Shown piece by piece: positions 1-11,412 of a DNA stretch of 64,000 nt. The number at the start of each line of letters is the position of its first letter. The stretch's first letter is position 1. Under the pieces are notes generated by a model. The model searched no databases and was not told the origin of the DNA. It saw only the letters and a program-made list of their open reading frames with translations. The stretch comes from Corythucha ciliata (Eukaryota; Arthropoda; Insecta; Hemiptera; Tingidae). The position numbers and the translations under genes were made by a program. The stretch lies in contig CM075938.1 of assembly GCA_038030265.1 (NCBI GenBank), positions 1,775,009 through 1,839,008 of the forward strand, given 5' to 3'.

Positions 1-354
1 TTTCAATTGTAAAATAAGCAGCATCTTGACAAATCAAGTACATATTTATATGTATATACATGAGTTGGTATATAAAAAAACGGTTGAACGGACCAACACG
101 TTCGCTAAAAAATTGACTTTTTAGTTGAGCTGACACCCAAGGCCCTGCATTTTCAGATGGGAAAGAATAAATGCTGCCTTGTGAGGGGGCACTAAAGTGG
201 AAAAGAGTAACGTCAAAAACTCCGACTAATTGCATACACAGGACAATCAAACCCTGTCCACATCTAGGCTAGTGGGCGTTTAATTTGTAACGCTATTTAT
301 CTCTTTTGTACTGCAAGTTTATACGTTGTTTTTTTTTCGTTTTTTTTTTTACAG

Positions 355-465
355 TTTTATCGAACGCTTATGAAGAGAGACCACCAATTTTTAAGAGCAT
401 CCCAACCACAGTCAAAACGAGGGAAAACGACACCGTTCTATTACCCTGCCTGGTTGAAAATTTAG
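355..465 (+). CDS. wrapper: Wrapper/Klingon-like IgSF protein, second exon (start of Ig domain 1)
   Basis: This is the first visible exon of a cell-surface immunoglobulin-superfamily gene. A poly-T tract and ACAG acceptor end at 354, and a GTGAGG donor starts at 466. The exon opens in the middle of a codon, so a signal-peptide exon must lie left of the window. The encoded stretch ends a likely signal peptide (LSNA, then YEERPP) and starts Ig domain 1 with the first cysteine in LLPCLVENLG. The donor is phase 1 and joins exactly to the exon at 9421, rebuilding a Gly codon followed by ANRVKWWRD. The intron between is 8955 bp. That this exon belongs to the gene at 9.4-11.3 kb rests on the phase match and the natural continuation of the Ig fold. 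The Wrapper name is from memory of the IPTTVK..ENDTVLLPC signature; Klingon or another lachesin relative is possible. Confidence 0.8.
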   Translation, partial: FYRTLMKRDHQFLRASQPQSKRGKTTPFYYPAWLKI

Positions 466-502
466 GTGAGGAAAAAAAAAAAAATCTTGATCTTTTTTAT
501 AG

Positions 503-874
503 GTCCATTAACTTGTTCTGCGACCATGAGATATTTTCAAAAACGAAAAAGATTCGGTTGCGACTTTGCTTGTACCGTATTGCATCGCCACCGGAACCGT
601 TTGGACCGCAATATTTACCTGGTTTTCCGAAATTTAAATTGCACAGTACAAGTTAATGGAAAATTTTGCAGGGTGGTAAAATTTCATGAAACGCCCAAAT
701 TCTTGACTAATAGACTTTGTTACCCCATTGTACCGTCAAAACATCATTTTGGAACACCCGAGAAATACCCAAAAAGTGGGGGGTAAAAGCGCAGAACAAC
801 TTATTGACATTTTGGCGTGACTGGTACAATGTGCCAAAACATTACCATTCAACAGTTTGAATAAAGTACCGTCA
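503..874. repeat. Inverted repeat, left arm, just inside Wrapper intron 1
   Basis: This stretch reappears in reverse complement at 9068-9368. Landmarks in both arms are TCTGCGACCATGAGATATTT, GGAACCGTTTGGACCGCAAT and TTGTACCGTCAAAACATCAT. The left arm carries about 75 extra bases near 646-723. It starts 37 nt after the splice donor. Short open frames here are not conserved between the arms and are not called genes. Confidence 0.85.
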
Positions 875-1199
875 ACAAAAAACTTTGAAACCTTCCCCCC
901 CTTCCGCCCACCAAGGTACCTTAAAGTTTAGGCCAAGCCCACACACGAGGAAGGTACAACGAGAATCTATAGGATGACCAGTCGTCCTACTTTCCCCTGA
1001 CATGTCCTACTTTTCAGAGCGTCCGGCGACATCCGCGGGCTCATTTTCCAGGTGTCCAGGGAGGGGTGAGAAATGTCCTCTTATTTGTCCTACTTTTCGC
1101 TCTCAACATCTTTAACGGTCAAGCTGAAGGGCTTAGCATCTGGCACTTACCCCACAATCTAGAACATTCCACCGTTAAAAACAGACAATTTGGATAATC

Positions 1200-2220
1200 A
1201 CTCGAGTTTGGGACTGTGTACAATTCAAATCTGGTCAAATTTAACTCTGCCAACCCTATTTCGCCGATTTTTATTATTTCAAAACAAAATTTTGCCAATT
1301 CGTATCGATCAAATCCCAATTTCGCGGGATTTTTTTTATTAAATTTCGTTGGTTTAGCTCTTTCAAAAACCAGTTTTGTGAACTTTCGCTCATTCAAAAC
1401 CAAATTTTTGTGGACTGGGCTCCTATAAAACCATTTCGGTTAGCTCTTTATAAAAAATCAGTTTCACAGGTTCCGGTTGGTTCGACAAAATCACTTTGCA
1501 ACATATTTATGAACGACGAAAAAACAAATTTTGTTGATTTCGGCTCTTTCAAACCCCGTTTTCGCTTTTCGATAACCAAATGTTTCAAATTTGGCTCCTT
1601 GAAAAACAAATTTCATGGATTTTTGTAATATCCTAGCCCTACTTTGTGAATTTTTACGCTTTTAAAACTAAAATTTGTGAGTTATGCTCTTTCAAAACCC
1701 AATTTTGTGGTCAAGGCTCCTATAAAACCCAATTTCGGGAACTTTGCGTCCTTTAAAACCCAATTTTGGTCATATTTGCCTGATCAAAAATTAAATTCCG
1801 TGCCTTTAGCCATTTCTAAGTTTCGCAGGTTCAGTTAATTCTAATAGCTAATTAGGCGGAATACGAACGATAGAAAAACAAATTATGCAATTTTGGCGTT
1901 TTCAACCTCCAATTTATCTCTTACATAACCTTAAAAATCCAATTCAACAGATTCTTTGTTGTTTCCTACCCAACTTCACTGATTTTACGCTTTTAAAAAC
2001 AGAATTTCTTGGGATTCGCTCCTACTAAAATCTAATAAAATTAGTTGGCTAGTTCAAAAAATTAATTTGGCTCTTTCAAAAACCAAATTTCCGAATTTGG
2101 TTTATTCAAACCCCAAATTTCGTCATTTTGGTCCCTACCCAACTTTTGCGGACTTTCACTCTTTCAAAATATGATTTTGCGGATTTGGTTCATTTAAACA
2201 AGTGAACAACTATTTAACGA
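1200..2220. repeat. Degenerate ~30-35 bp array, type A (CCAATTTCGNGGATTTNGGCTC)
   Basis: Loose repeats of a unit like TTTCAAAACCAATTTTGTGG followed by ATTTTGGCTC run through this part of the Wrapper intron. Copies diverge strongly in sequence and length. The block is AT-rich with no convincing coding frame. Related blocks lie at 3210-3890 and, in the opposite orientation, at 5640-6150. Confidence 0.6.
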
Positions 2221-2384
2221 TTTTTTAAGGTTAACGATTAGTCGTTAACCTGTTTTCAGGCGTCCTACTTTCCATCGCAAGCGCCCTACTTTTGTCCTAT
2301 TTTTTTCGTGTCAGGCATCCTCGGAAACTGCTTTGACATCTGGTCACCCTAAACGAATCAAACTGGTGCCATTCGATACTTCAT

Positions 2385-2998
2385 CCAAAGTACCGTCAAC
2401 CAAAAAATTTGGAACACCAACCCCCCTCCCCCCACCGCTGCAGTTCCTTAAAGTTTAGGCCCCGCCCACCCGAAGAGGTTTTTACACGCCCATCTACGGG
2501 ATGGACAAAGAATCAATTTAGTGGTTTGTACAAAGTAGCCTCAAAGTACAGTAAACAAAAAACTTTAGAACACCCACCTCCGCCCTTTGCGTGGCGACGG
2601 CCACGCCCACACGAGGAACGTCACGTTCTATGAGAGTTACAAACGAATCAAACTGGTGCCATTCGATATACTTCAGGTACCTTCAAAATACCGTCCATAA
2701 AAAATTGTGGAACACCCAACCACCGCCCATACAGTTACTTGAAGTTTAGGCCACGCCGACATGAGGAGCGTTACATATTCGCCATCAACGGCGTCGGCGT
2801 CGGGCGTGAAGGGTAGGTGTTCAAAGTTTATCTATAGGGTATTTGATGACATTTGGGATTAAGTATCGAATGGCACCAGTTTGATTCGTTGAACCTCCTG
2901 TTGATGGCGTGTAAGATCCTATTTAGGTGGGCGGGGCCTAGACTTTAAGGAATTGTAGTGGTGGGGGGAGGGGTGTTCCAAAGTTTTCTGTTAACCAA
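2385..2998. repeat. ~150-bp repeat family (CAAAGTACCGTCAAC.. to TTTAGGCCACGCCCAC), three direct copies and one inverted
   Basis: Units begin near 2391, 2546 and 2685, with another at 862. Each carries a GTACCGTC-AACAAAAAA block, a CCCACC-rich block and AAAGTTTAGGCC-CGCCCAC. An inverted copy fills about 2815-2996, including the reverse of the AAACTGGTGCCATTCGATAC segment seen at 2350 and 2650. The left intron-end inverted repeat runs into this family near 862. No coding potential seen. Confidence 0.6.
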
Positions 2999-2999
2999 A

Positions 3000-3090
3000 C
3001 AGGGCCGTCTTTTTAGTAAAGTTAAGGCCCCGGGCCCGAGATAACATTGGGCCCCCTCTGTGGGGTTACGGTGAGGGGGGGGGGCACTTC
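3000..3090. repeat. Terminal-repeat-like block CAGGGCCGTCTTT, left
   Basis: CAGGGCCGTCTTTTTAGTAA and the following GGGCCCCCTCTGTGGG recur in reverse complement at about 8965-9056. The pair looks like transposon ends, but I see no matching target duplication. Confidence 0.45.
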
Positions 3091-3209
3091 CTAGCCACGC
3101 CTTTTTGTGAATTTCATTTAAAAAATTCACTATTTTCACTTCTAAACGGGAACCATGGGCGTAACCAGATGGGCAGAGGGGGGTCAGTTACCTCAGCTAA
3201 AAGTTTTGT

Positions 3210-3890
3210 GGGTCTGCACTATCGCATAATTTCCCTGATTTCACTCACTAAAAATAACAATTTCTCCAATTTTGTCGCTGATTAACCAATTTCACGGGTG
3301 GCTCCATTAAAAAGAGACCAATTTTACGGATTTTGCGCACTAAAAATCCCATTTCTGACTCTCTAAAAAAAATCTAATTTGCCCTATTAAAACCATTTCG
3401 CGGACTTTTCTCGCTAAAACCCCATTTTCGAGGTACTGGCTCGCAAAAACCCCAATTTCGCGGTTGTTTTAATACGGTTTGTTGCAAGAAAAACGAATTT
3501 CGCGAGGTTCTTCTCACCACAAAATTTTTTTTTTCTCGGAATTTTCGGGTTTTAGGGTTTTTCGGGATACCGGGTTATATTCTCTAAAACCCCTAAATTT
3601 CGCCGATTTTTTTATGAACACCCCCTCCCCCAATTTCGTGGATTTGTCTAATTCAAAACCATAACTACGCGGTTTTAACACACTAATCAAAGCATTTTCG
3701 CGATTTTGCCTCACTAAAACGCTGATTTCTGTGGGATTCGCTCGCTATACAATCAATTTTGTTCGCCTTCGCTCATTTAAACGCTAATTTCGTGGTGCTT
3801 TTCCCGCTGAATACCTGAAACCACAAAAAATTCGTGGGTTTTGGTTTGGGTTTGCTGAAAAACCCAATTAGATATCGTGGAGTTCATTGA
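3210..3890. repeat. Degenerate ~30-35 bp array, type A
   Basis: Repeats of TCACTAAAANCCNATTTCGCGG with TTTTNGCTC spacing, the same loose family as 1200-2220. No gene seen. Confidence 0.6.
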
Positions 3891-4079
3891 AATGATCCAT
3901 TACACAGACAAAAAAAAAAAACTCTTTTTTAGTTAAAAATTACTTAAAAAGGAGCATTGATTGGTGCCTTCTGGAGGCAATTTCGCAGCTAAAATGGAGA
4001 AAATACGCCGATCCGCATTGTCTGGAGGTCCTTTAAACCCACTAATGCTATTCGTGGCCGAAATTGTGAAAAAATGCTA

Positions 4080-5545
4080 ATTTCAGGTTTCTATATGAAA
4101 CTTCCAGAACCAAAATTGCGCTGATTCGGTGCTAAATTTAACAATACACACACAAACACGCAAACAACAACAAACACAAACACAAATAGTTAATTCAGGA
4201 CACAAGTTAAAACGATATTTCATGGCTAAAATTGAGGAAAATATCTAAATTCGTGGATAAAATTAAGAAAATGCAGCAATTCCCGCCTAAAATAAAGAAA
4301 AATCGCGAATTCACCGATAAAATTGAGAAGAAGCGCGCTGAAGTGTGGAAAAAAACGCTAAATCGCTTTTAAAATGGAGAAAACGCCAATTCGTTGCTTC
4401 TCGAAGGCACGAGCGCGAATTCGCCGATTAAGATTCTTGTTGCGAATCAACAATTTTCCTCAATTTTATTCTCGAATTGGCGGCTTACTCAATTTTAGCC
4501 GTGAATGAGCGCTTTTTCTCACTCTCATTTAGCGCTACTCATACATTTCAGTCGACAATACGAGTTTTTCTAGACTATTAGTCACGAATTAGCAATTTCT
4601 TTCACTTTAGACATGAATTAGCACTTTATTTCAGCCTCAAATTTTGACAGTAAATGAGCGCTTTTTTTTTTTTTTTTCATTTTAGCCGCGAATCAGCACT
4701 TTGTCTCGTTTTTAACCGTCCGTGCGAATTTCCAGGAAACAGTGAATTTCCAATTTTTCAATTTCAGCTATCATCGAGCGCTAGTCCTTTAATTTTATCC
4801 ATAAATTAGTGTTTTTCACAATTATATCCGCGAATTTATTTTGCTCAATTTTAGTCTCCCTAATCAGCGCTTTTTCTTCAATTCTCTAGCAGCGGAATGG
4901 GCCAAATTTTCAACTCGATCTGGCGCTTTTTCTCAATTTCAACCGAGAATCTGGGCGTAGCACTATTTTGACCACGAATTAGCCTAGGACCCCCCTCCCC
5001 CTCCCTATTACTTTTAAGTAGTCCATATAAGCACAACAATTATTGCCCCCACCTAAAGACGGGCGCTGTGGGCAGTGTCCAGGGAACCCCCAGCCATAAT
5101 GAATTCGCGGATAAAATTGAAAAAAAAACACTAATTCGCCGATAAAATTAAGGAATAGCGCTCAATCATAGCTTAAAAAAAATGGGAAAAATAGGAAATT
5201 CACTGTTTCCGGGGGCAACTTTGCGGCTAAAAAGAAGATAAAGAAAGCGCTCATTCGCGGCTGAAATTAAGAAAAAGCGCACATTTCCGGCAAAAATTGA
5301 GAAAATTCACGGTTTGCAACGGCCACTTGGAGTGAAATTAAGTGCTAATTCATGGCTTAATCGAAAGAAATTGCTAATTCGTTGCTAAAATCGCTCTAAA
5401 CTCATATCGTCGACTAAAATGCGTGAAAAACGCTAATTGAGAAAAATCACTTATTAACAGCTACAAACTATAAAAAGCCAATTCGCGAATAAATTTGAGA
5501 AAACAAATTGAGGAAAAAACGCTAATTCTTGGCAGTGGCGTGTCC
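4080..5545. repeat. Degenerate ~30-bp array, type B (GCTAATTCGCGGCTAAAATTGAGAAAA), both orientations
   Basis: Many copies of a ~30-bp unit close to CGCTAATTCGCGG plus CTAAAATTGAGAAAAAT. Orientation switches: forward about 4200-4430, reversed (GCGAATTAGCGCTTTTTCTC) about 4430-4980, forward again about 5100-5530. No gene seen. This is the most widespread repeat in the window. Confidence 0.65.
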
Positions 5546-5639
5546 AGCTTTGATCTAGGGGAGGGCAGCTTCACGTGAGAACAATTCAGATGCATTCCAT
5601 TGCCTATGCTGCATACTTCTTTAATTATGTGAAATAGAT

Positions 5640-6160
5640 CATTTCAATGAGGTAACCCCCACGAAATTGGGGTTTCAGTTTTTCAACGAGAAGACACCGC
5701 GAAATTAGTGTTTTAGTCATCTAGGGCCCCCCAAAATTGGTTCTACGGCAAGTAAATCCCGCGAGATTTGCGTTTCAATGAGGCAGAATCGTGAAGATAT
5801 TTTCATTAGTGTGCTAGAACCACGTAATTGTGGTTTTGAATGAGTTATACCCCCCCCCCACCCCACAAAATTGGGATTTCATACAATGTCCGCGAAATTT
5901 TGGGGTTACAGCGGGTGAAAATCCGAGATATTTCTTTTTTTATTTTTAGTGAGCCAGACATGTGATTAGATTTTTTTTGGTAAGAAAAATACACAAAATT
6001 GGGTTTTAAATTAGCCAACCCCGAAAAATTAGTTTTCCAGAAACAAACAGCCGCGAAATTGGTTTTTTCATCAACAAAACAACCGCGAAATTGGGTTTTC
6101 AGTGAGCCAGAATAACGAAAATGGGGTTTTAGCGACAAAAAATACGGGAAGTGGTTTTTG
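5640..6160. repeat. Type A array, reverse orientation
   Basis: Units of CCGCGAAATTGGGTTTTCAG, the reverse complement of the type A unit. No gene seen. Confidence 0.55.
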
Positions 6161-6841
6161 TGTATGGTGAAATCGGTATCGGTATCGGTAAAAATTTAAG
6201 ATGGCCTATATCCCCTCCCCACACTCACCGAGGTGGCTTGATCCACGTTCATTGGAAGCCCATTCATACAATTTAAGGCAAGTCCCTAAATTAGGAGGTC
6301 TCATTTTCATGCCAGCGTCGCTAAATTTAATCTTTTTGACTAGGTTACAATGATTAAAAAACAGTAAGATTGCTTGTACGCCGGCAGGGAAAGGTAGAAA
6401 CCATAAAATGGTGCACACCATTCGAAAGCTTTCAAATTGTAGCAATTTTCCCTGTAATTACACAAATACTTTTCAATTTAAGAAAATTGGGAAAATCGCG
6501 TTGGAAAATGTAGCGAAAACAATAAAAACTGGATTCCCTTCGAAATTTACAGCTCCAACGCCTGTCATAGGCTATAGTTTGGAACGAATATTACGTCATT
6601 GTGAAGGCAATTTTGTGCTCTTTTAGAAGAGCTTGTTACTTTTAGCGTTCGATTAATCCTCTGGCGAGCAGCTGGTATTTATTGACAAAAAACCGGAGGC
6701 CGCACAAAAATCACAAAATGTCAAATATTTCAGAAACCAAGCGGAATTTTGGAAAAGTGCAAATAGTAATTTTGATCCCAAATCAGGTGCCCTATCACCG
6801 GTTTTCGACTGTGCAGTGAATTTCTGTATACCCTGTATGTG
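6161..6841. other. Intronic DNA without a recognisable feature
   Basis: AT-rich sequence between the type A block and the foldback element. Short open frames have no recognisable domain. Confidence 0.4.
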
Positions 6842-7454
6842 TATACAGGGTGTTCGGTAATTGGATGCTCAGAGAAAATATGGTGATAGTACACGTCATT
6901 TGCGATCAAGTTCACTATTTGACGTTTTTCGAAATTCAGCTTTGCTTCCGAGATATAACTCATTTTGCGTATTTTCTTCTAACCCCTATGTTTTTCCGAT
7001 AAATGCCCTCCTCACGCTCATCAACAGGTGCTAGACTAAAAGTAAATAGCTCATTGGAAAGAGCACAAAATTTCCTGTGAAATGAGCTATAAAATGGATA
7101 AAATGATCCGAGATCGACAGTGGTAGGGCAGCCGATTTCCGGAGGAAACTTGTTATTCGTATTTTCACACATTTTTCCTAGGCGATTTACACCTTTCCGT
7201 CAAATGAAATTATTTTTTTCCATTCATGGGAAAAACTTCCTCATTTGGGGAGCTTTCAAATGACGTGCAACAATTGCTTGTTTCTTGGATTTCCCGAGGA
7301 GAAATGACGAATAAACTAAAAAAACACAGACACGGAAGTCAAATTCATCCACTATTTTCACTACTTCTTTTTCTCAGAAACTTCTCGCAGCCTGCTGATT
7401 TTCTGCTTCATGGAGGCGGGTTAACTGAAACCAGATCCTTTCATTTTCCGGCAG

Positions 7455-7750
7455 TTAATGAAAGACAATAAAATTGGAATTAGATGGATCTAATAGCGCC
7501 CAGTAGCGACACTGGAAGACCTTCGAATCAGAGAGAGTTCGAACGTTGTGCGAAGAGCTCAGAAATCGCCCTCGTAATCGAAGGTTTACGTGCCACGAGC
7601 GGAGTCAGGCGGTGGGTCCCTAATGCCTATTGTGCAAAAGGGAAGACGGTGGCCACTTTGAGCAATTATTATAAAATGTTATTCCTTCTTTTTTTTTCAA
7701 GTATTTGTCTTCCAAAATCCATCTAATTTCAATTGTTGTCTTTCATTTAA
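7455..7750. mobile_element. Nested short inverted-repeat unit
   Basis: TTAATGAAAGACAATAAAAT..TTAGATGGA at 7455-7488 is mirrored by TCCATCTAATTTCAATTG..CTTTCATTTAA at 7718-7750. It probably inserted in the centre of the larger foldback element. No transposase. Confidence 0.5.
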
Positions 7751-8190
7751 GGCTGGTTTCTTCATGGCGCGCCAGTGACCATGATCTAGTAGCTGGTGTC
7801 AGTTGACTGGCCCCATGTAAACATCTGCTGGTGCCAGTCCCGTGCCAGTCCAGTAAAAAAAAATTCCCACCATTCGACTTACACTGGAAGTAGCCAGTGA
7901 GCATTCTAGGGTCTCCCACCCCAAAAAATGAACTGGTGCCATCTGCTGGTACCGTGTGAACGAAATTTTCATCCTCCAGTCCAGCATTCACTTATCATAT
8001 CAGTCATTTTTACGTTTGTTATCTGATATCCATCGTTTTGAACTCTGCTGACTGGCACCGGTAACTTGAATCGTCTAAACGGACTGGCGCAAATCGACAG
8101 GCTCCAATAACTGGTGCCTTTAGAAGCTTTTAGGCTCCAATAACAAGTGCCAGTCGACTGGCTCGCTTACTGGCATCGTGTAAACCAGCC
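7751..8190. mobile_element. Nested MITE-like unit with GGCTGGTTT ends and internal CTGGTGCCAGT repeats
   Basis: GGCTGGTTTCTTCATGGC at the left is matched by the reverse of TGGCATCGTGTAAACCAGCC at the right. The interior is full of short ACTGGTGCCAGT-like motifs in both orientations. No coding potential and no clear target duplication. Confidence 0.5.
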
Positions 8191-8964
8191 GTTACTGTTT
8201 AAGATAATCAAGATTCTAGTTTCAGTTAACCCACCTTCATAAGTAGAAAATCGGCAGGCTGCGAGCAGTTTCTGAGAAAAAAACGTAGTGGAAAACGACG
8301 CTGAATTTTAATTCCGTGTCTGTGTTTTTTAGTTTATTGGTCATTTCTCCAAGGGAAATCCAAGAAATAAGCAATTATTGCACGTCATTTGAAAGCTCAC
8401 CAAATGAGGTAGTTTTTCCCATTAATGGAAAAAAATAATTTTATTTGACGGAAATGTGAAAATCGCCTAGGAAAAATGTGTGAAAATACGAATAACAAGT
8501 TTCCTTCGGAAATCAGCTGCCCTACCACTGTCGATCTTGGATCATTTATTCATTTTATAGCTCATTTCAAAGGAAATTTTGTGTTCTTTCCAATGAGCTA
8601 TTTACTTTTAGCCTAGCACCTGTTGATGAGCGCGAGGAGGGCATTTATCGAAAAAACATAGGGGTTAGTAGAAAATACGCAAAATGAGTTATATCACGGA
8701 AGCTAAGCCGAATTTCGAAAAACGTCAAATAGTGAACTTGATCGCAAATGACGTGTACTATCACCATATTTTCTCTGAGCATCTAATTTCCGAACACCCT
8801 GTATATCGATATAAATATTGTATCGATATTTCTCAAAAATGAGAAAAAAACTGCTGTAAATACCTGTACCTCTTTACCCGAACACCACTGTACTTTTTAC
8901 CCAAAGTAGGTACTTTTGAATACTAATTTGAAGCCATGTGAACCCCCACGTGGGAAAGAAACTC

Positions 8965-9056
8965 CCCCCCCCCCAAGAGCCCACAGAGGGGGCCCAGTTT
9001 TCCCAGTTTTATCCCCCCCTCTTTAGGCTCCCACTTTAGTAAAGACGGCCCTGACT
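8965..9056. repeat. Terminal-repeat-like block CAGGGCCGTCTTT, right (inverted)
   Basis: Reverse complement of 3000-3090: CCCACAGAGGGGGCCCAG and TTTAGTAAAGACGGCCCTG. See the left block. Confidence 0.45.
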
Positions 9057-9067
9057 GTGGGTACTTG

Positions 9068-9368
9068 AAGGTACTTTGATCAAACTGTTGAATGGTACTA
9101 TTTTGGCACTTTGTACCCTATCATGCCAAAATTTCATAAAGTTGTACTGCGCTTCCTCCCCCCCCCCCACTGTTTTTGGGGCAGTTCCCGGGTGTTCCAA
9201 GATGATGTTTTGACGGTACAACGGGGTACAATTTAAATTTCAAAAAACCAGGTAAATATTGCGGTCCAAACGGTTCCGGTGGCGGTACAATACGGTACAA
9301 GCAAAGTTTCAACCGAATCTTTTTCGTTTTTTGAAAATATCTCATGGTCGCAGAACAGGTTAATGGAT
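9068..9368. repeat. Inverted repeat, right arm, just before the Wrapper intron 1 acceptor
   Basis: Reverse complement of 503-874, minus a ~75-bp insertion. It ends 52 nt before the acceptor AG at 9420. Paired with the left arm in the pre-mRNA it would bring the two splice sites of an 8.96-kb intron close together. Confidence 0.85.
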
Positions 9369-9420
9369 TTCTTTATTATTATGGCGAGTGCAAATCGAGT
9401 GAGGGCGTAAATTGTCATAG

Positions 9421-11306
9421 GAGCCAATAGAGTGAAATGGTGGAGAGATGAAACCCTAGTGGGGGATAACGGGCAAATAATCGTCACCGACGACAACTTG
9501 ATTCTACACAAAAACAACACTCTGGAAGTTGTGGACGTATCGGAGAAAGACTCGGGGCAGTACACTTGTCAGGTCATTCGACCGCAGCCTTGGGGACCGA
9601 TCAATCAAATACACGCGATTCAAGTTTTGTGTACGAAAATTACCTTCAGATTTTCGTATTAATCCTAATTAAAAACTGACTAATTAGATCCACCAAGAGT
9701 ACGACTAACGCCTTCGGGTGACTTTGAAGTCGGATTGAACGAAGAGGTTGAAGTTCATTGTGAGACCAAGGGAGTGCCACCTCCTTTAATTACTTGGTTT
9801 TATCAGGTAACCCATAAATTATTTTAAAAATTGCCTAGGAGCCCCCCCCCATCCCTACTATTCGGTGGAGTGGGGGCTGACCCCCCCTGATATAGTGTAT
9901 TTCATTAAATAAAATTAATTTTGCGAAAAAGGGAGAAGAGATTCCGACACTCAACCAAAGGCAAACGTTGAAATTTGTTGCCAATAAAGGGTCACTGTCT
10001 GGAACTTATGCGTGCACTGCCTCTAACAACGTTGGAGAATCCGCTACCGCTGAGCTATATCTCAAAGTTATTTGTAAGAAAATAAGCTTTTGTCCCTTCT
10101 TTTTTTAATAATTAAACCACTGTTTATCTACTTTAAACCCAGCAGATGCTCCAAAAGTATCAATCGACAGGGTTACAGTTCACTCAGCCCCTGGACTCAG
10201 AACTGAAATTACGTGTCTTATCGAAGCCAGTCCCACTCCAGAGGTAGGCATTCTTCTTGTTCGACGATTTTAACATCTTAACTCTCATCTCTGTACCGAT
10301 AAATAAGGTGGATTGGTTCATGGACAACAGACCTTTGAGACCCGAGTCAAAAGTAAAATTCACAAAAAATGGAATGAAATACTCTCTAGTTATTGAAAGG
10401 ACGAGATTGTCAGATTTTGGTCTTTACAAATGTCACGCAGTGAATAAAATCGGTTCAAGTTACCAAGTGATCCAGTTGACAGGTAGAAATTTGGAAGCAT
10501 CCCAAGACGAGCAATGAGCAATTTATTCATTTTTGAAATTACTTTTTTTTTTCAGCTTTGGCCAACATGGCGAATCTGAGATCAGCGCGACAAGAGAAGT
10601 TGCCCGATCGAGTTACATTAATATGGGAAGTGGACAGCCTCTCACCGATCATTCTCTACAATCTACTTTTTAGGGAGTACAATGTAAATCGAGGAGGATA
10701 GACGTGGTCACATTTTTCAATAATACAATGTGGCAACGCGGATATTAATGATGGAGGATCGGGGGTTTTTTCAGAGATACGAACCGGCCAAAAATTGGAC
10801 CAAACTGATAATTCCGAGCGACGGTTCCGACGGGCCTATTCACACTCAAATGTACACCATCACTGGATTGAAGCCGTCTACAGTGTACGAGGCGTCGGTC
10901 TTGTCCAAAAACCCGTACGGATGGAGTCGCCCGTCAAATATACATAAATTTTCAACACAAGGTGTTGGTAAGTGTAATTATTTGCCTTTAAGAGAACGTA
11001 GCTAACTTGAAAACTAACATCAACTATAATTAATTGGCAGATTTGGAGTCATACTTTACAGATGAAGACGAATCTCGAGGCAATACAATCAGCGAATATT
11101 TCCCAGGTAAACCGTGTCACGTCCATTGACCGAATGACCAAATTATTTTTATTCTTTTTTTTTTAACAATTTTGAATTTTGAAGAATATTCAATCAGAAA
11201 GGAAGGAGTAACACTATCGAAGTCATCTGAGTTAACTCACTCAACAATTTTACTTCTGCTTAGTGCCCTAAGGTTAGTTCCTATTATAGGTTTAATTGGT
11301 TATTAA
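9421..11306 (+). CDS. wrapper: Wrapper/Klingon-like GPI-anchored adhesion protein: Ig1 to FN3 and C-terminus (nine exons)
   Basis: Nine exons join in phase: 9421-9630, 9688-9806, 9932-10073, 10146-10243, 10308-10482, 10556-10683, 10775-10967, 11041-11106 and 11185-11306 (TAA). With exon 355-465 they give about 454 residues. Order: the rest of Ig1 (KWWRDE, then DSGQYTCQV); Ig2 (VEVHCETKGVPPPLITW to SGTYACTASN); Ig3 (EITCLIEASPTPEVDW to GLYKCHAVNK); one fibronectin III domain (RVTLIWEV to TVYEASVLSKNPYGWSRPS); an acidic linker; and a hydrophobic tail (STILLLLSALRLVPIIGLIGY, stop) typical of a GPI-anchor signal. Three Ig plus one FN3 plus GPI is the layout of Drosophila Wrapper and Klingon, which act in glial and neural contacts. 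QVIRPQPWGPINQIHAIQVL favours Wrapper, but orthology is unproven. Introns are 57-125 bp, except the 8955-bp intron before 9421. The 9931 acceptor is weak (no pyrimidine tract). Confidence 0.87.
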
Positions 11307-11406
11307 TTGCTGATACTAAAGCCATTATCGATCCATCTTCCTATTTTTTATATGTTCAATATAACGTCCTTGGGTCTTTTTGGTCCAATAGTGTACATAT
11401 TTGTAA

Positions 11407-11412
11407 AATAAA
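11407..11412 (+). terminator. Polyadenylation signal AATAAA of the Wrapper-like gene
   Basis: A canonical AATAAA lies 101 bp after the TAA stop at 11304-11306, in an AT-rich 3' UTR. It is the first canonical signal downstream of the stop. Confidence 0.6.

Larger units (their letters stand above)
6842..8805. mobile_element. Foldback-type DNA element with ~590-bp inverted arms
   Basis: It starts TATACAGGGTGTTCGG and ends with the reverse complement CCGAACACCCTGTATA. The arms, about 6842-7440 and 8212-8805, stay similar throughout (ATGGTGATAGTACACGTCAT and AACATAGGGGTTAG occur in opposite orientations). TA or TATA could be the target duplication. There is no transposase, so it is non-autonomous. 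The middle contains two further inverted-repeat units (7455-7750 and 7751-8190). It lies inside Wrapper intron 1. Confidence 0.75.

Noticed and set aside
466..786. 106-codon frame after the Wrapper donor
   Set aside because: Lies in the intron, begins at the donor and falls in the inverted repeat; the frame is not kept in the other arm.
4080..5545. CRISPR-like regular repeats of about 30 bp
   Set aside because: Units are degenerate, contiguous without unique spacers and lie in eukaryotic introns; no cas genes.
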